A stretch of DNA of 64,000 bases from an uncultured Saprospiraceae bacterium. GTDB taxonomy: Bacteria > Bacteroidota > Bacteroidia > Chitinophagales > Saprospiraceae. Of this stretch, positions 1 to 8,612 are shown piece by piece (the stretch's first letter is position 1; each line of letters opens with the position of its first letter). The stretch covers positions 22,598-86,597 of the forward strand of contig CALJVJ010000019.1 in NCBI GenBank assembly GCA_937974625.1. Direction: 5' to 3'. Both the position numbers and the translations under genes were made by a program. The notes under the pieces were generated by a model. The model was not told the DNA's origin and made no database searches. It saw only the letters and a list, made by a program, of their open reading frames with translations.

Positions 1-3000
1 ATCAGAAAGTAAACCTCCATTAGTTGTACTCCAAACTACTTCTACCCCATTTTCAGGTAGTTCAATAGTTGGTTCAATATCAATAAAGTCATCTTTACAA
101 TTAATATTCAATCCAGTTGGAAGCACTACTTCTGGAAACTGTTGATTAGCCCTTATTACAATACTTTCACTAATTTCACATTGATTGGTTGTGTCCAAAA
201 CAGAAAGTTGGTAATCTCCAGATTCGTTTATTTTAGCAAATGGTGTTGAGGCCCCTGATAGGATGTTACCATCTAATGTGGTCCACTCATACTTAAAATT
301 ATCTCCGATAGACGTATTTTCTCCTCCAATTGTTATTTCATTATTGATGCAGGTCAAAAGTGTTCCTATACCAACATCTACATTCGGAAAGCGTAAATCT
401 GCGATTACTCTTTGCGTATCTACTGCTGAACATCCGTTCAAGGTATTTTGTATAAAAAGTTGGTAAAGCCCGCCTCTAGTAGCAAAAGCCAAAGGTTCGT
501 CCGTTCTTCCTATAATAAGCCCATCATTTGTTGTCCAATTATAAATATAATTATCTTGACCAAGGTTATTTAAATCACCAACCCCAACTGAATCTGCAAG
601 ACAATCTAGGGTCACGGTTTCACCAATAGAATAATTTATGGCTGCTATATTTTTGTCTACTTTAAAAGAATCAATAGCTTCACAAAAACTTAAAGTATCT
701 ATAACTTTTAAAAAATAAGTCCCTACTTTATCTATGGTAAAAATAAGTGACGTATCAATGGGTATAAATTCTTCCAAAGAAGCGGTCCAATTAAAACTTA
801 AATGGTCAGAATTGGTAAAAATGGTTCCAGCAGCTAAGACTGTTGTATCTGCGAAACAAGTCAATGTTTTATCGGGTCCTGCCTCAATTTCTATTGTCTC
901 TCTTAAATCTATTACTGCAATATTTTTAACTCCTTGACAGCCTGTAAACTCATTGGTCACTTCTATTTGGTAGGTACCAGCAGAATCGACTAATAAATCT
1001 GGACTCCTTGAAGACCCTAAAATATGACCTGTTTCTGATAAAATAGTCCACTGGTAACTACCTTCCGTAAGATTAGAATTAGTATTTAAAACTACTTGAT
1101 TGTTGATACACGTAATGATATCTGGGTTTTCGATTTCAATAAAAGGTGGGTTTAAACTATCAATAACCTCAATAACATCCGATTTGGTACAAAGGTTACT
1201 AGAATCAATAACCGTCAATTGATATATACCTGAAAGGTCCACCAACAAGGTGTCCGTCCTAGCAATAATTTTATCATTATTATCTTTCCAAGTATAATAA
1301 AAATTAGCACCTCGAGAAATGGTATCTGGTTCGATGGATACCACCGATTCATTACAAGTTAAAATTTCATCTACTCCTAGATTAACCGTAGGCAGTATTT
1401 GGTCAGTAGACACTACCACCGTATCTTCATTTACACAAAAATTTTGCGTATTCTCAATGCTCAAAATATAAGTCCCAGCTGCATCTGCAATTGGATTTAA
1501 TTCATTTTTACTCCCAACGATATTTCCATCATCTGTCCGCCAATTTATCGCTGTTTCAATCCCAGCACTTAAGGACTGCCCAGCCAACCTTAAGGTATCT
1601 GAACAATTCAATTCGGTATCTTCCCCTGCGTCTAGGCGTGGTTTCATTCTATCTTCCATTACTCTAACCGTTACACTTTGTCCTAAACAGCCTGTTAGGG
1701 TATCTTCGGCTAAAGCGACAAACTCTTCTTCTAATAAGGCATCTGTTACGGTCAATTCTGAACCAAGGGTTTCAAAACTTCCAAACCATTTTAAGGTAGT
1801 TGAGGCTATATCACTGACAGCAATATAGGTGAGTTCATTAGTCGAGCAATCTATTGCGCCAGCTTTATCTATGGAAACTTGAGGTCCTACTTTTTCAGAT
1901 ACGATGACGGAATCAATGCTTTCACATTGGTTGTCAGTATTTATTACTTTTAAATAAAAAGTATCCGCAAGGCTAACTCTTTGTTGAATATCGGTGCCTA
2001 AAATTTCCATGCTTTTATTACGCCAACTATATAAAAAGTTGTTACCCTGAGATGTTAGGTTACCACCAAGTACAAAATCTAATTCTTCTTCACCTGTACA
2101 ATAAATAGTGTCTCTACCTGCATCTGAAATGGGGTTATCTCTAGCCTCTGTTACGCTCACGGTATCAATCGTTCGGCAACCATTATTTTGGTTGACAACA
2201 ATTAAATTATAGAGCCCAGGTGTAGTTGCTTCAATTTGAACAGTCCCTGAAAAAACTTCATTGGTTGGGGTATTCCAAATATAGTCAAACTCAGTTCCAC
2301 TTTCTGATAGGCTACCGTCTAAAGTCACGTTCCCTATTAAGCAATTTAATTCTTTAGTAGGACCTGCATCAGCGAATGGTGCTATGGTATCCGCTTTTAC
2401 TTCAACAGAGGATAAGGTGGAACAATTATTAGCAGGATTAATTACCAAAATGGAATAAATCCCTGGAGCAGTCGCTTCATAAGTGGCGCTTTCAGCTATT
2501 ACAGCTGAATCTGACTTCCATTGAAATTGAGCGTTTTCCACATTGGAGGTTGCTGCCAATGCAATGCTTTGATTGGTACATGTATATATTTCGGGTTCTC
2601 CGTCTATATTAATTTGTGGATTATCTACACTTGAAGGGACCTCAATACTTTCTTTGGAAATACAACCTGTTCTTGAATTTCTAATTTCCAAAGTATATTT
2701 TCCTCCTTCTACGACGATAGGGTTTATTTCATTAGCTTGACTATCTTGAGCAAATCGCCCATCTAGGGTTGACCATAAAAAATCTAAATTGGGTCCTTGT
2801 TCAGAATTTTCCCCAATTAAAGTAACCTGGTCTTTCATACAGGTCAATGTTTCTGGGTCTTCTATTTTGATAGCAGGAAGTTCTTGGTTAGAAGTCACTT
2901 TTACTTCTCCAAAATTAATACAGCCATTTTCTCCTGTTACGGTTATAAAATAAGCGCCTACACTCATCACATTGATTACTCCAGTCCTAGATGTATCTCC

Positions 3001-6000
3001 ATCAGGCAATAGCCAAGTAAATCCTGTGTTTTCCACTACTGATGTGGCTGCTAAAAGTAAACTAGGATTTTCACAAGTTAATACAGTATCTTCTGGAATA
3101 ATTATGGCTGGTTTTACAAAATTTGCAAAAATTCTTACGGTATCTTGTGCAGTACAACCAGTATTTCTATTGGATACGGTTAAGGTAAATAATCCTTCCG
3201 TCTCTGTTCCAGCAGTCGTCCCTTCATCTGAAAGTATATTTCCTGGACCGGTCCATTCATAGCTAAACAAAGGTCCCAATGAAGATTTGGTTCCATCTAA
3301 CATGACTAGCTGTTTATTACAGGCAAGAATATCAGAGGGCCCTGCCTCTGCAATAGGTAGATCTGCATCCGAAGTTATCGTTCGGATAGCGGTTGAGGGA
3401 CAACCATTTTCAGTATTTTGAATATTTAAGATATAGTTTCCTGCTTGAGTTACTGTTGGCCGATAGGTATCTGCATTTTCTAGAACCTTTCCGTCTTCCC
3501 CGAACCAATCAAACTGAAAAGTAGCTCCAGAATCTGAATTTGTAGCATTGATAACCAATGCAGGATTGTTACAAGTAAGAATGGTATTTCCGGTCAGCCG
3601 TATAAAAGGTGCGGTAAAACTTGTATCAATTCGAACAGAATCCATACTTATACATCCATTTGTACTATTAGTCACTTGTAAAATGTATAAACCACCTTCA
3701 TCTATTTCAGGAGTAAGCGAGGTAGTATCTGATGTTGGTAAAAAATGCCCATCCTTTGTAGACCAATTATATTGAAAGGTTGAACCTAAACTTGTACCTT
3801 CTCCATCTAAAGTTAAGGTTGGATTATAACAATTTAATTGAAAATCATCCCCTGCTTCTACTAAAGGAAATACTCTATCGTCTCTCACAAATACTTCATC
3901 CATAGTCACACAGCCATTTGGTGCTTTTACTTTTACGATATACATTCCTGTATCATTCACCAAGATTTCTGCTGTTACTTCTGGCGTTCCTAAGCCATCT
4001 CCAGTCCATTCGTACTCGACATTTTCGGTTGTACTTGTAGCACGCAATGTAGCTAAGGGCTCTAAACAACTTATAAAATTATCTGCTGCTGTCAATTGTG
4101 GTTCTTGGAAATCCGCTGCAACATTGACTGAATCTTTTGAAATACAACCATTTTCGGTGTTGGTAATTTCCAATTCATAGTTGCCTGCAATATCAACTAA
4201 GAGTTCTTGTGTTGTTGGTAAATCTGGTATGGTAGTATCTAAGTTGGTCCATTTTATAGCAAAATTAGTTCCTACTGATGAACCTGTATTATCAATTGTT
4301 AGCGAAGGTGCTGTACAATCAATCGTTCCACCGCCATTAGCGACAGCATCCGGAAAAACCATGTCTGTATTGACCCTAACAGAATCTTTTACTACACATC
4401 CAGACCTAGCATCTTTTATAACTAACGTAAAAGTGCCTCCTACCGTAATTAAAGGCTGATAGAAATCGGTACTAAAATCAATAACGCCTTCTTCCGAGGA
4501 ATTCCATGTGGGTGTATATTGACTACCTTGGGTAGATTGAGTAGCGTCTAGTTTAAGGGTTGGATTGGTACAATTTAATATCCCTGGGTCTGCAATTTTT
4601 GCTTGTAAAGTCTCATCTCCAATAACTGCTGTTCCTGCAAAAGTAAGGTCAAAGCCAATACCATTACTTGATACATTATCTATCAATAAAAAGTAGGTTT
4701 CCCCTTGGGTAATTGAAAGGGATGCAGAAAAATCAGTTGGTACACTTCCTAAATCACCAAAACTTGCGGTTGGATTATCGGATAAGCCTATTATATTACC
4801 TTCTATGGGAGGAATGGATGTTTCACAGGCTTCAATTGAACTATTTCCTTCATTAGGACAAGCTCCCTTGTATAAACCATAAGTGAAAACAGCAGCCCCT
4901 TTAGGTTGGACCATGAATTCAAAATCTCCACTTTCTAAGACATCAAAACGAAACCATTTGGATTGAAATTCTTGTCTACTAGGAGAACATGCCTCCTTTT
5001 CGTCAAAACCAGAACCTTTAGTTTTATCTACAGAAATAGGTGCGCTTCCACATAACTGAATGGCATTGACACAATCCGCGGTGGAGTCTACAGACACAAT
5101 AACTTTTCCATCGAAAGTCTCTGTCATCATCGTGACTTGGTCAATATCTATTGCGGTTGGAGGAAAGGAAACATTTACGAAACTACTATCCCCGACAGCA
5201 CCGATGGCCCGAAAACAGATATTAAAAATTGGGGTACTATCTGCTACAACTAAACCTAGAGTATCTGTATCATGCAAGTAGGTTAAAGCCAAATTACCTG
5301 TGGAGGTGTTTGTCTCATCAAAATCACTTAAAGCTAAATGCTCTATTTGAAAGCTATCGACCCGGGCATACTCCAACACACTGGCATCCCAAGAAAGTGG
5401 AAAGCGCATTGTCTCTAAAAAAGCTACATTCTCTGCATAAACAGGTAAACAAAAAACTTCATCAGGTACTACCGTCGCTTCTCCAGCATCTATTCTGAAT
5501 ATACAATCGGGGGTATCTTCTGGGTCTAAGCATGGGTCGCAAACCAAACCTTCGGAATCGCAGAACTCAACGTAGAAATCTAAAAGTTCACCTTGGTCAT
5601 TTCTTTCTGAATTAAAATCACCTACCCTTAAAGTCCATGTCCCATTTACTCTTCCTTCATCAAAATCTGCTAAAGACCCTCTAAACGGATAATAGGTTCC
5701 TTCTAATATTCCTTGGCCTGCCCAATTTTGGTCATTGCTAAACTTAGCATCGTAATTATCGTCTGGCTCTGCGGTCACATTGTTTCTCACAAAAGCAATA
5801 TCAAAAGTCCGATTATCTGTCTGTCCATTAGAGCCCTGAGAAAAAGTTACAGGACCAATTAATTCGACGATATCTCCAGCAGGAGATACTAGTTCTATTA
5901 ATAAATCTCCTGAATATTGGTGGGTAAATTTTACGCCTACTTTACTAACACATTGGTCAGCATTCGCCAAGGAGTTATTTTTTATATTAAATATATTGAG

Positions 6001-6144
6001 TTGGTACTCTCTGAAACTAAGGTCATCTTCGATAGGCGCAGGGCAATTTTCACAAGGACAAGAATCCACTTCTTGAGCATTAGAAGAAGTAATAAAAAGA
6101 AAGCATAAAAAAAATGAAAATAGTGGCTTTAAGGAATACTTCAT
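1..6144 (-). CDS. Giant secreted repeat protein: P-domain, cohesin-like, PPC and at least 18 PKD/Ig-like repeats (3' end outside window)
   Basis: Reading the minus strand from ATG at 6144 gives an open frame of exactly 2048 codons to base 1, with no stop, so the C-terminus is missing. Residues 1-23 form a signal peptide (basic start, FFLCFLF core, then SNAQ). Residues 62-195 look like a proprotein-convertase P-domain (SGDLLIELVSPAGD, later GTWTLRVGDF). Residues 213-353 resemble a cohesin-like fold (LSWDASVLEY). Residues 356-508 resemble a PPC domain (CVNAIQLCG). From about residue 510 there are 18 complete repeats of about 85 residues plus part of a 19th. Each has a cysteine near its start (LTCxNP), a central W, an aG.Y.L.V strand and a closing NGC followed by DSV.V. 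The paired cysteines suggest one disulfide per repeat. It is probably a cell-surface adhesin exported by T9SS, but the sorting domain lies outside the window. All plus-strand frames here are shadows. Confidence 0.88.
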   Translation of the reverse strand, partial: MKYSLKPLFSFFLCFLFITSSNAQEVDSCPCENCPAPIEDDLSFREYQLNIFNIKNNSLANADQCVSKVGVKFTHQYSGDLLIELVSPAGDIVELIGPVTFSQGSNGQTDNRTFDIAFVRNNVTAEPDDNYDAKFSNDQNWAGQGILEGTYYPFRGSLADFDEGRVNGTWTLRVGDFNSERNDQGELLDFYVEFCDSEGLVCDPCLDPEDTPDCIFRIDAGEATVVPDEVFCLPVYAENVAFLETMRFPLSWDASVLEYARVDSFQIEHLALSDFDETNTSTGNLALTYLHDTDTLGLVVADSTPIFNICFRAIGAVGDSSFVNVSFPPTAIDIDQVTMMTETFDGKVIVSVDSTADCVNAIQLCGSAPISVDKTKGSGFDEKEACSPSRQEFQSKWFRFDVLESGDFEFMVQPKGAAVFTYGLYKGACPNEGNSSIEACETSIPPIEGNIIGLSDNPTASFGDLGSVPTDFSASLSITQGETYFLLIDNVSSNGIGFDLTFAGTAVIGDETLQAKIADPGILNCTNPTLKLDATQSTQGSQYTPTWNSSEEGVIDFSTDFYQPLITVGGTFTLVIKDARSGCVVKDSVRVNTDMVFPDAVANGGGTIDCTAPSLTIDNTGSSVGTNFAIKWTNLDTTIPDLPTTQELLVDIAGNYELEITNTENGCISKDSVNVAADFQEPQLTAADNFISCLEPLATLRATSTTENVEYEWTGDGLGTPEVTAEILVNDTGMYIVKVKAPNGCVTMDEVFVRDDRVFPLVEAGDDFQLNCYNPTLTLDGEGTSLGSTFQYNWSTKDGHFLPTSDTTSLTPEIDEGGLYILQVTNSTNGCISMDSVRIDTSFTAPFIRLTGNTILTCNNPALVINATNSDSGATFQFDWFGEDGKVLENADTYRPTVTQAGNYILNIQNTENGCPSTAIRTITSDADLPIAEAGPSDILACNKQLVMLDGTKSSLGPLFSYEWTGPGNILSDEGTTAGTETEGLFTLTVSNRNTGCTAQDTVRIFANFVKPAIIIPEDTVLTCENPSLLLAATSVVENTGFTWLLPDGDTSRTGVINVMSVGAYFITVTGENGCINFGEVKVTSNQELPAIKIEDPETLTCMKDQVTLIGENSEQGPNLDFLWSTLDGRFAQDSQANEINPIVVEGGKYTLEIRNSRTGCISKESIEVPSSVDNPQINIDGEPEIYTCTNQSIALAATSNVENAQFQWKSDSAVIAESATYEATAPGIYSILVINPANNCSTLSSVEVKADTIAPFADAGPTKELNCLIGNVTLDGSLSESGTEFDYIWNTPTNEVFSGTVQIEATTPGLYNLIVVNQNNGCRTIDTVSVTEARDNPISDAGRDTIYCTGEEELDFVLGGNLTSQGNNFLYSWRNKSMEILGTDIQQRVSLADTFYLKVINTDNQCESIDSVIVSEKVGPQVSIDKAGAIDCSTNELTYIAVSDIASTTLKWFGSFETLGSELTVTDALLEEEFVALAEDTLTGCLGQSVTVRVMEDRMKPRLDAGEDTELNCSDTLRLAGQSLSAGIETAINWRTDDGNIVGSKNELNPIADAAGTYILSIENTQNFCVNEDTVVVSTDQILPTVNLGVDEILTCNESVVSIEPDTISRGANFYYTWKDNNDKIIARTDTLLVDLSGIYQLTVIDSSNLCTKSDVIEVIDSLNPPFIEIENPDIITCINNQVVLNTNSNLTEGSYQWTILSETGHILGSSRSPDLLVDSAGTYQIEVTNEFTGCQGVKNIAVIDLRETIEIEAGPDKTLTCFADTTVLAAGTIFTNSDHLSFNWTASLEEFIPIDTSLIFTIDKVGTYFLKVIDTLSFCEAIDSFKVDKNIAAINYSIGETVTLDCLADSVGVGDLNNLGQDNYIYNWTTNDGLIIGRTDEPLAFATRGGLYQLFIQNTLNGCSAVDTQRVIADLRFPNVDVGIGTLLTCINNEITIGGENTSIGDNFKYEWTTLDGNILSGASTPFAKINESGDYQLSVLDTTNQCEISESIVIRANQQFPEVVLPTGLNINCKDDFIDIEPTIELPENGVEVVWSTTNGGLLSD

Positions 6145-6525
6145 CAACTTAGCAAGAAGGTTGCTAAATAGCACATAATTAGGAGATAAAAAAAGTTGTT
6201 CATGGAAGTTCAATATCAAAATATGCTTATGTTTCTTTATCTGTAAAATCGGTTAAAATGGATATTTATTGTAAAATTAATTCACTTAGGAATAGCACGC
6301 AACCCAAAAAACGATTTACGCAGCTTGGAGACAAAAATTTAATTTCGTTATTCCATATACGAGAAGAATTAATTTAGGATGTAATTTACATTAAATATTT
6401 TTATAATATATTAAACTGACTATTTATTACCAAAATGTCATTTTATTAAACAATTAAACCATAAATCTCCTTACTTTTTGAGACATTTGGAAGAATCCTC
6501 ACTCATCACTTAATTTTAGACTAAA
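6145..6525. other. Divergent intergenic region, AT-rich
   Basis: This 381-base gap separates two divergent secreted-protein genes and must hold both of their promoters. I searched both strands for the Bacteroidota -7 element TAnnTTTG and found no clean match. No hairpin, repeat or small gene stands out. Confidence 0.5.
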
Positions 6526-8280
6526 ATGAAGTATTTATTTTCTCTAATTCTATTCCTGTTCCAAGTCGCTGCTTTTGGTCAATTTTATACTGGAACTATA
6601 ACAGAAGATTATCAAATACAATTAACAAAAATAGAAAATCCATTAGCCCAACCTAGAAAAAAACCACCCATTTTCAATCAATTGGATGGTTTTCCATTAA
6701 GTTTACCTAATGACCCTAGTAGCCCTAATTTAAGAAATATCACTTTAGAAGATATAAATAACGACGGAATTCAGGATTTCTTATTTAGTGCGAATAACAT
6801 TTTATACGCATATAGTAATACTACTCCCTTATGGGAAAAGGAAATGATTGGTACTGGAATTTATCCTCCATCGGTTGCGGACATTGACAATGATGGTGAT
6901 TTAGAAATTATTCAAGTAACAGGTGGAAATGGAAGAAAAGGTAGGGTTTACGCTTTAGATCATTTAGGCAATAATTTGCCTGGTTTTCCAAAGAACTATG
7001 ATGATAATTGGATCATTACAACAGCAACACTAGCTGATTTAGATATTGATGGTCAAATGGAAATAATTTTTTTAGAAAGAAATCCTCCAAATGGCATCAT
7101 TCATATTTTAGATAATAAAGGAGAAATTTGGAATGCTAATTGGCCTATCCGGATTCCTGGCACTCCTTCTACATCTCCTAGTGTTGGGGATATTGACAAT
7201 GATGGCAGGAAAGAAATAGTTGTTGCTTCGACCACCGTTTTGTATGCATTTGATTTAGAAGGGAAATTAAAAGAAGGTTGGCCTGTTGAAGATTCGGATA
7301 CAAGATTTAGTTTCCAATCTCCTATTTTAGTTGATTTAGACAATGATGAAGATTTAGAAATAGTTGGAGCAGCACATGGAACTTTACCACAATTCTATAT
7401 TAAGCATCATGATGGTACTGATTTTAAAGCATGGCCATTTTTTGTCCCTGAACGAACCTGGTCATTTACCTCCCCTACTGTAATCCAAAAAGATGAGGAA
7501 TACCAAATAATTATGAGTAGACCAACACCTTTGACACCAATTAATTTAGATAAAGTATATATGTGGGATGTAGAAGGAAATCTGGCGGATGGTTTTCCGT
7601 TTGAAGATGAACTCGGAACACAAGGCGTAATTAGTGTAGCTAATATTGATGAGGACGAGGACATGGAAGTAATCTTTTCCACCAATACTTTCACAGAAGA
7701 TGAAGGTAATGGATTTATCCATGCTATGAATTTAGATGGTAGTGGTATTGTGGAGGGATTCCCCCTTTCTGTAAATGGATTTACCATGATGAATGGAGCA
7801 GCAATTGGAGATATCAATGGAGATGGACAGATGGATTTAACAGCGCTAGGCTACAATCCTGGTTTTGAGAATCAACCTCAAGTAGTCTATGTAAATAGTT
7901 TTGATTTAGGAACTCCTTACAGCGAAGATAAAATCTTATGGAATACCTATAAAGGAAGCAATACAAGAGATGGAAATTTAGATAAATCGATAGTTTCTAG
8001 CCTTAATATTCCAAAAATAGAAGGCTTATCCTTAGACATTTTGCCCAATCCAATTTATGAAAAAGGAAGTATAAAAATGAAACTATCAAAGGAGTTAGAA
8101 TTAACTGGGACTTTAATTTCTATGGACGGACAATTTTCCCAATTCTTATTTCAAAATAACTTTAAAAAAGGTGTATATAATTTTAATTTATCTTCTCTTT
8201 TTCCAGGGGTGTATTTTTTGGTAATAAACGACGCTAAAAATCGGATAGTTACTAAAAAAATTATCGTGCAAAATAAATAG
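6526..8280 (+). CDS. Secreted VCBS/FG-GAP repeat protein with T9SS C-terminal sorting domain
   Basis: This is a 584-residue protein. Residues 1-19 are a signal peptide (hydrophobic LFSLILFLF, then AFGQ). Seven calcium-loop motifs typical of FG-GAP/VCBS propeller blades follow, near residues 76 (DINNDGIQD), 119 (DIDNDGDLE), 171 (DLDIDGQME), 222 (DIDNDGRKE), 270 (DLDNDEDLE), 373 (NIDEDEDME) and 430 (DINGDGQMD). They predict a seven-bladed calcium-stabilised beta-propeller. Residues about 503-584 form a type A T9SS sorting domain, with LPNP at the start and a GVYFLVI strand and basic tail at the end. The protein is therefore expected to cross the outer membrane by T9SS. No catalytic motif is visible, so the ligand is unknown. 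It is divergent from the giant repeat protein on its left and stands alone on its strand. Confidence 0.85.
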   Translation: MKYLFSLILFLFQVAAFGQFYTGTITEDYQIQLTKIENPLAQPRKKPPIFNQLDGFPLSLPNDPSSPNLRNITLEDINNDGIQDFLFSANNILYAYSNTTPLWEKEMIGTGIYPPSVADIDNDGDLEIIQVTGGNGRKGRVYALDHLGNNLPGFPKNYDDNWIITTATLADLDIDGQMEIIFLERNPPNGIIHILDNKGEIWNANWPIRIPGTPSTSPSVGDIDNDGRKEIVVASTTVLYAFDLEGKLKEGWPVEDSDTRFSFQSPILVDLDNDEDLEIVGAAHGTLPQFYIKHHDGTDFKAWPFFVPERTWSFTSPTVIQKDEEYQIIMSRPTPLTPINLDKVYMWDVEGNLADGFPFEDELGTQGVISVANIDEDEDMEVIFSTNTFTEDEGNGFIHAMNLDGSGIVEGFPLSVNGFTMMNGAAIGDINGDGQMDLTALGYNPGFENQPQVVYVNSFDLGTPYSEDKILWNTYKGSNTRDGNLDKSIVSSLNIPKIEGLSLDILPNPIYEKGSIKMKLSKELELTGTLISMDGQFSQFLFQNNFKKGVYNFNLSSLFPGVYFLVINDAKNRIVTKKIIVQNK

Positions 8281-8479
8281 AAAAAAAATTAGGGTAAATA
8301 AATAAAAAAAAATAAGCGAAATTTCTAGAAATCCAATAAAAATATTTTCAATTTAAAATACTGATAATCAATAAATTAAAAATTAAATATTTTAAATCTA
8401 TTATTTTTTTTAAAAATTTATTACCAAAAAATATAAAAATTGTGACTTGCTAAAATAACCCCCGTCTTAAAAGCGTATT

Positions 8480-8487
8480 TAAATTTG
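8480..8487 (+). promoter_or_regulatory. Possible Bacteroidota -7 promoter element
   Basis: TAAATTTG matches TAnnTTTG exactly. No convincing -33 TTTG lies 19-21 bases upstream. A start a few bases downstream would give a transcript of only about 70 nt ending at the terminator at 8533-8565. A chance match in AT-rich DNA is quite possible. Confidence 0.3.
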
Positions 8488-8532
8488 AAAGGAATCAACT
8501 TCTCATAAAGATTTGGTTTTTTGGGGTTTTTT

Positions 8533-8565
8533 AGCTCTTTCGGGTTCGCTCGAAAGGGCTTTTTT
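8533..8565 (+). terminator. Intrinsic terminator
   Basis: Arms AGCTCTTTCG (8533-8542) and CGAAAGGGCT (8551-8560) pair over 10 positions with one G-T pair. A T-run to 8565 follows directly. It lies about 250 bases after the stop of the VCBS-repeat gene, an unusually long 3' tail unless it also serves a short separate RNA. Confidence 0.75.
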
Positions 8566-8612
8566 AGTAACCTCAAAACCAATTCTAAAATTAGAAAAAT
8601 ATCGCCTTATAT

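Larger units (their letters stand above)
8281..8612. other. Gene-free AT-rich stretch holding a -7 element and a terminator
   Basis: The stretch lies between the 3' ends of two convergent genes. Bases 8281-8460 are very AT-rich and show nothing recognisable. A perfect TAnnTTTG element at 8480-8487 and a hairpin terminator at 8533-8565 lie further right and are listed separately. Confidence 0.5.

Noticed and set aside
1-4600. CRISPR-like periodicity at the left end
   Set aside because: The roughly 255-base periodicity reflects the 85-residue protein repeats, which are diverged in DNA. There are no short identical repeats with spacers.
263-6108. Short plus-strand open frames across the left end
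   Set aside because: They lie antisense to the continuous 2048-codon minus-strand frame, which has clear domain structure. None has a recognisable motif.
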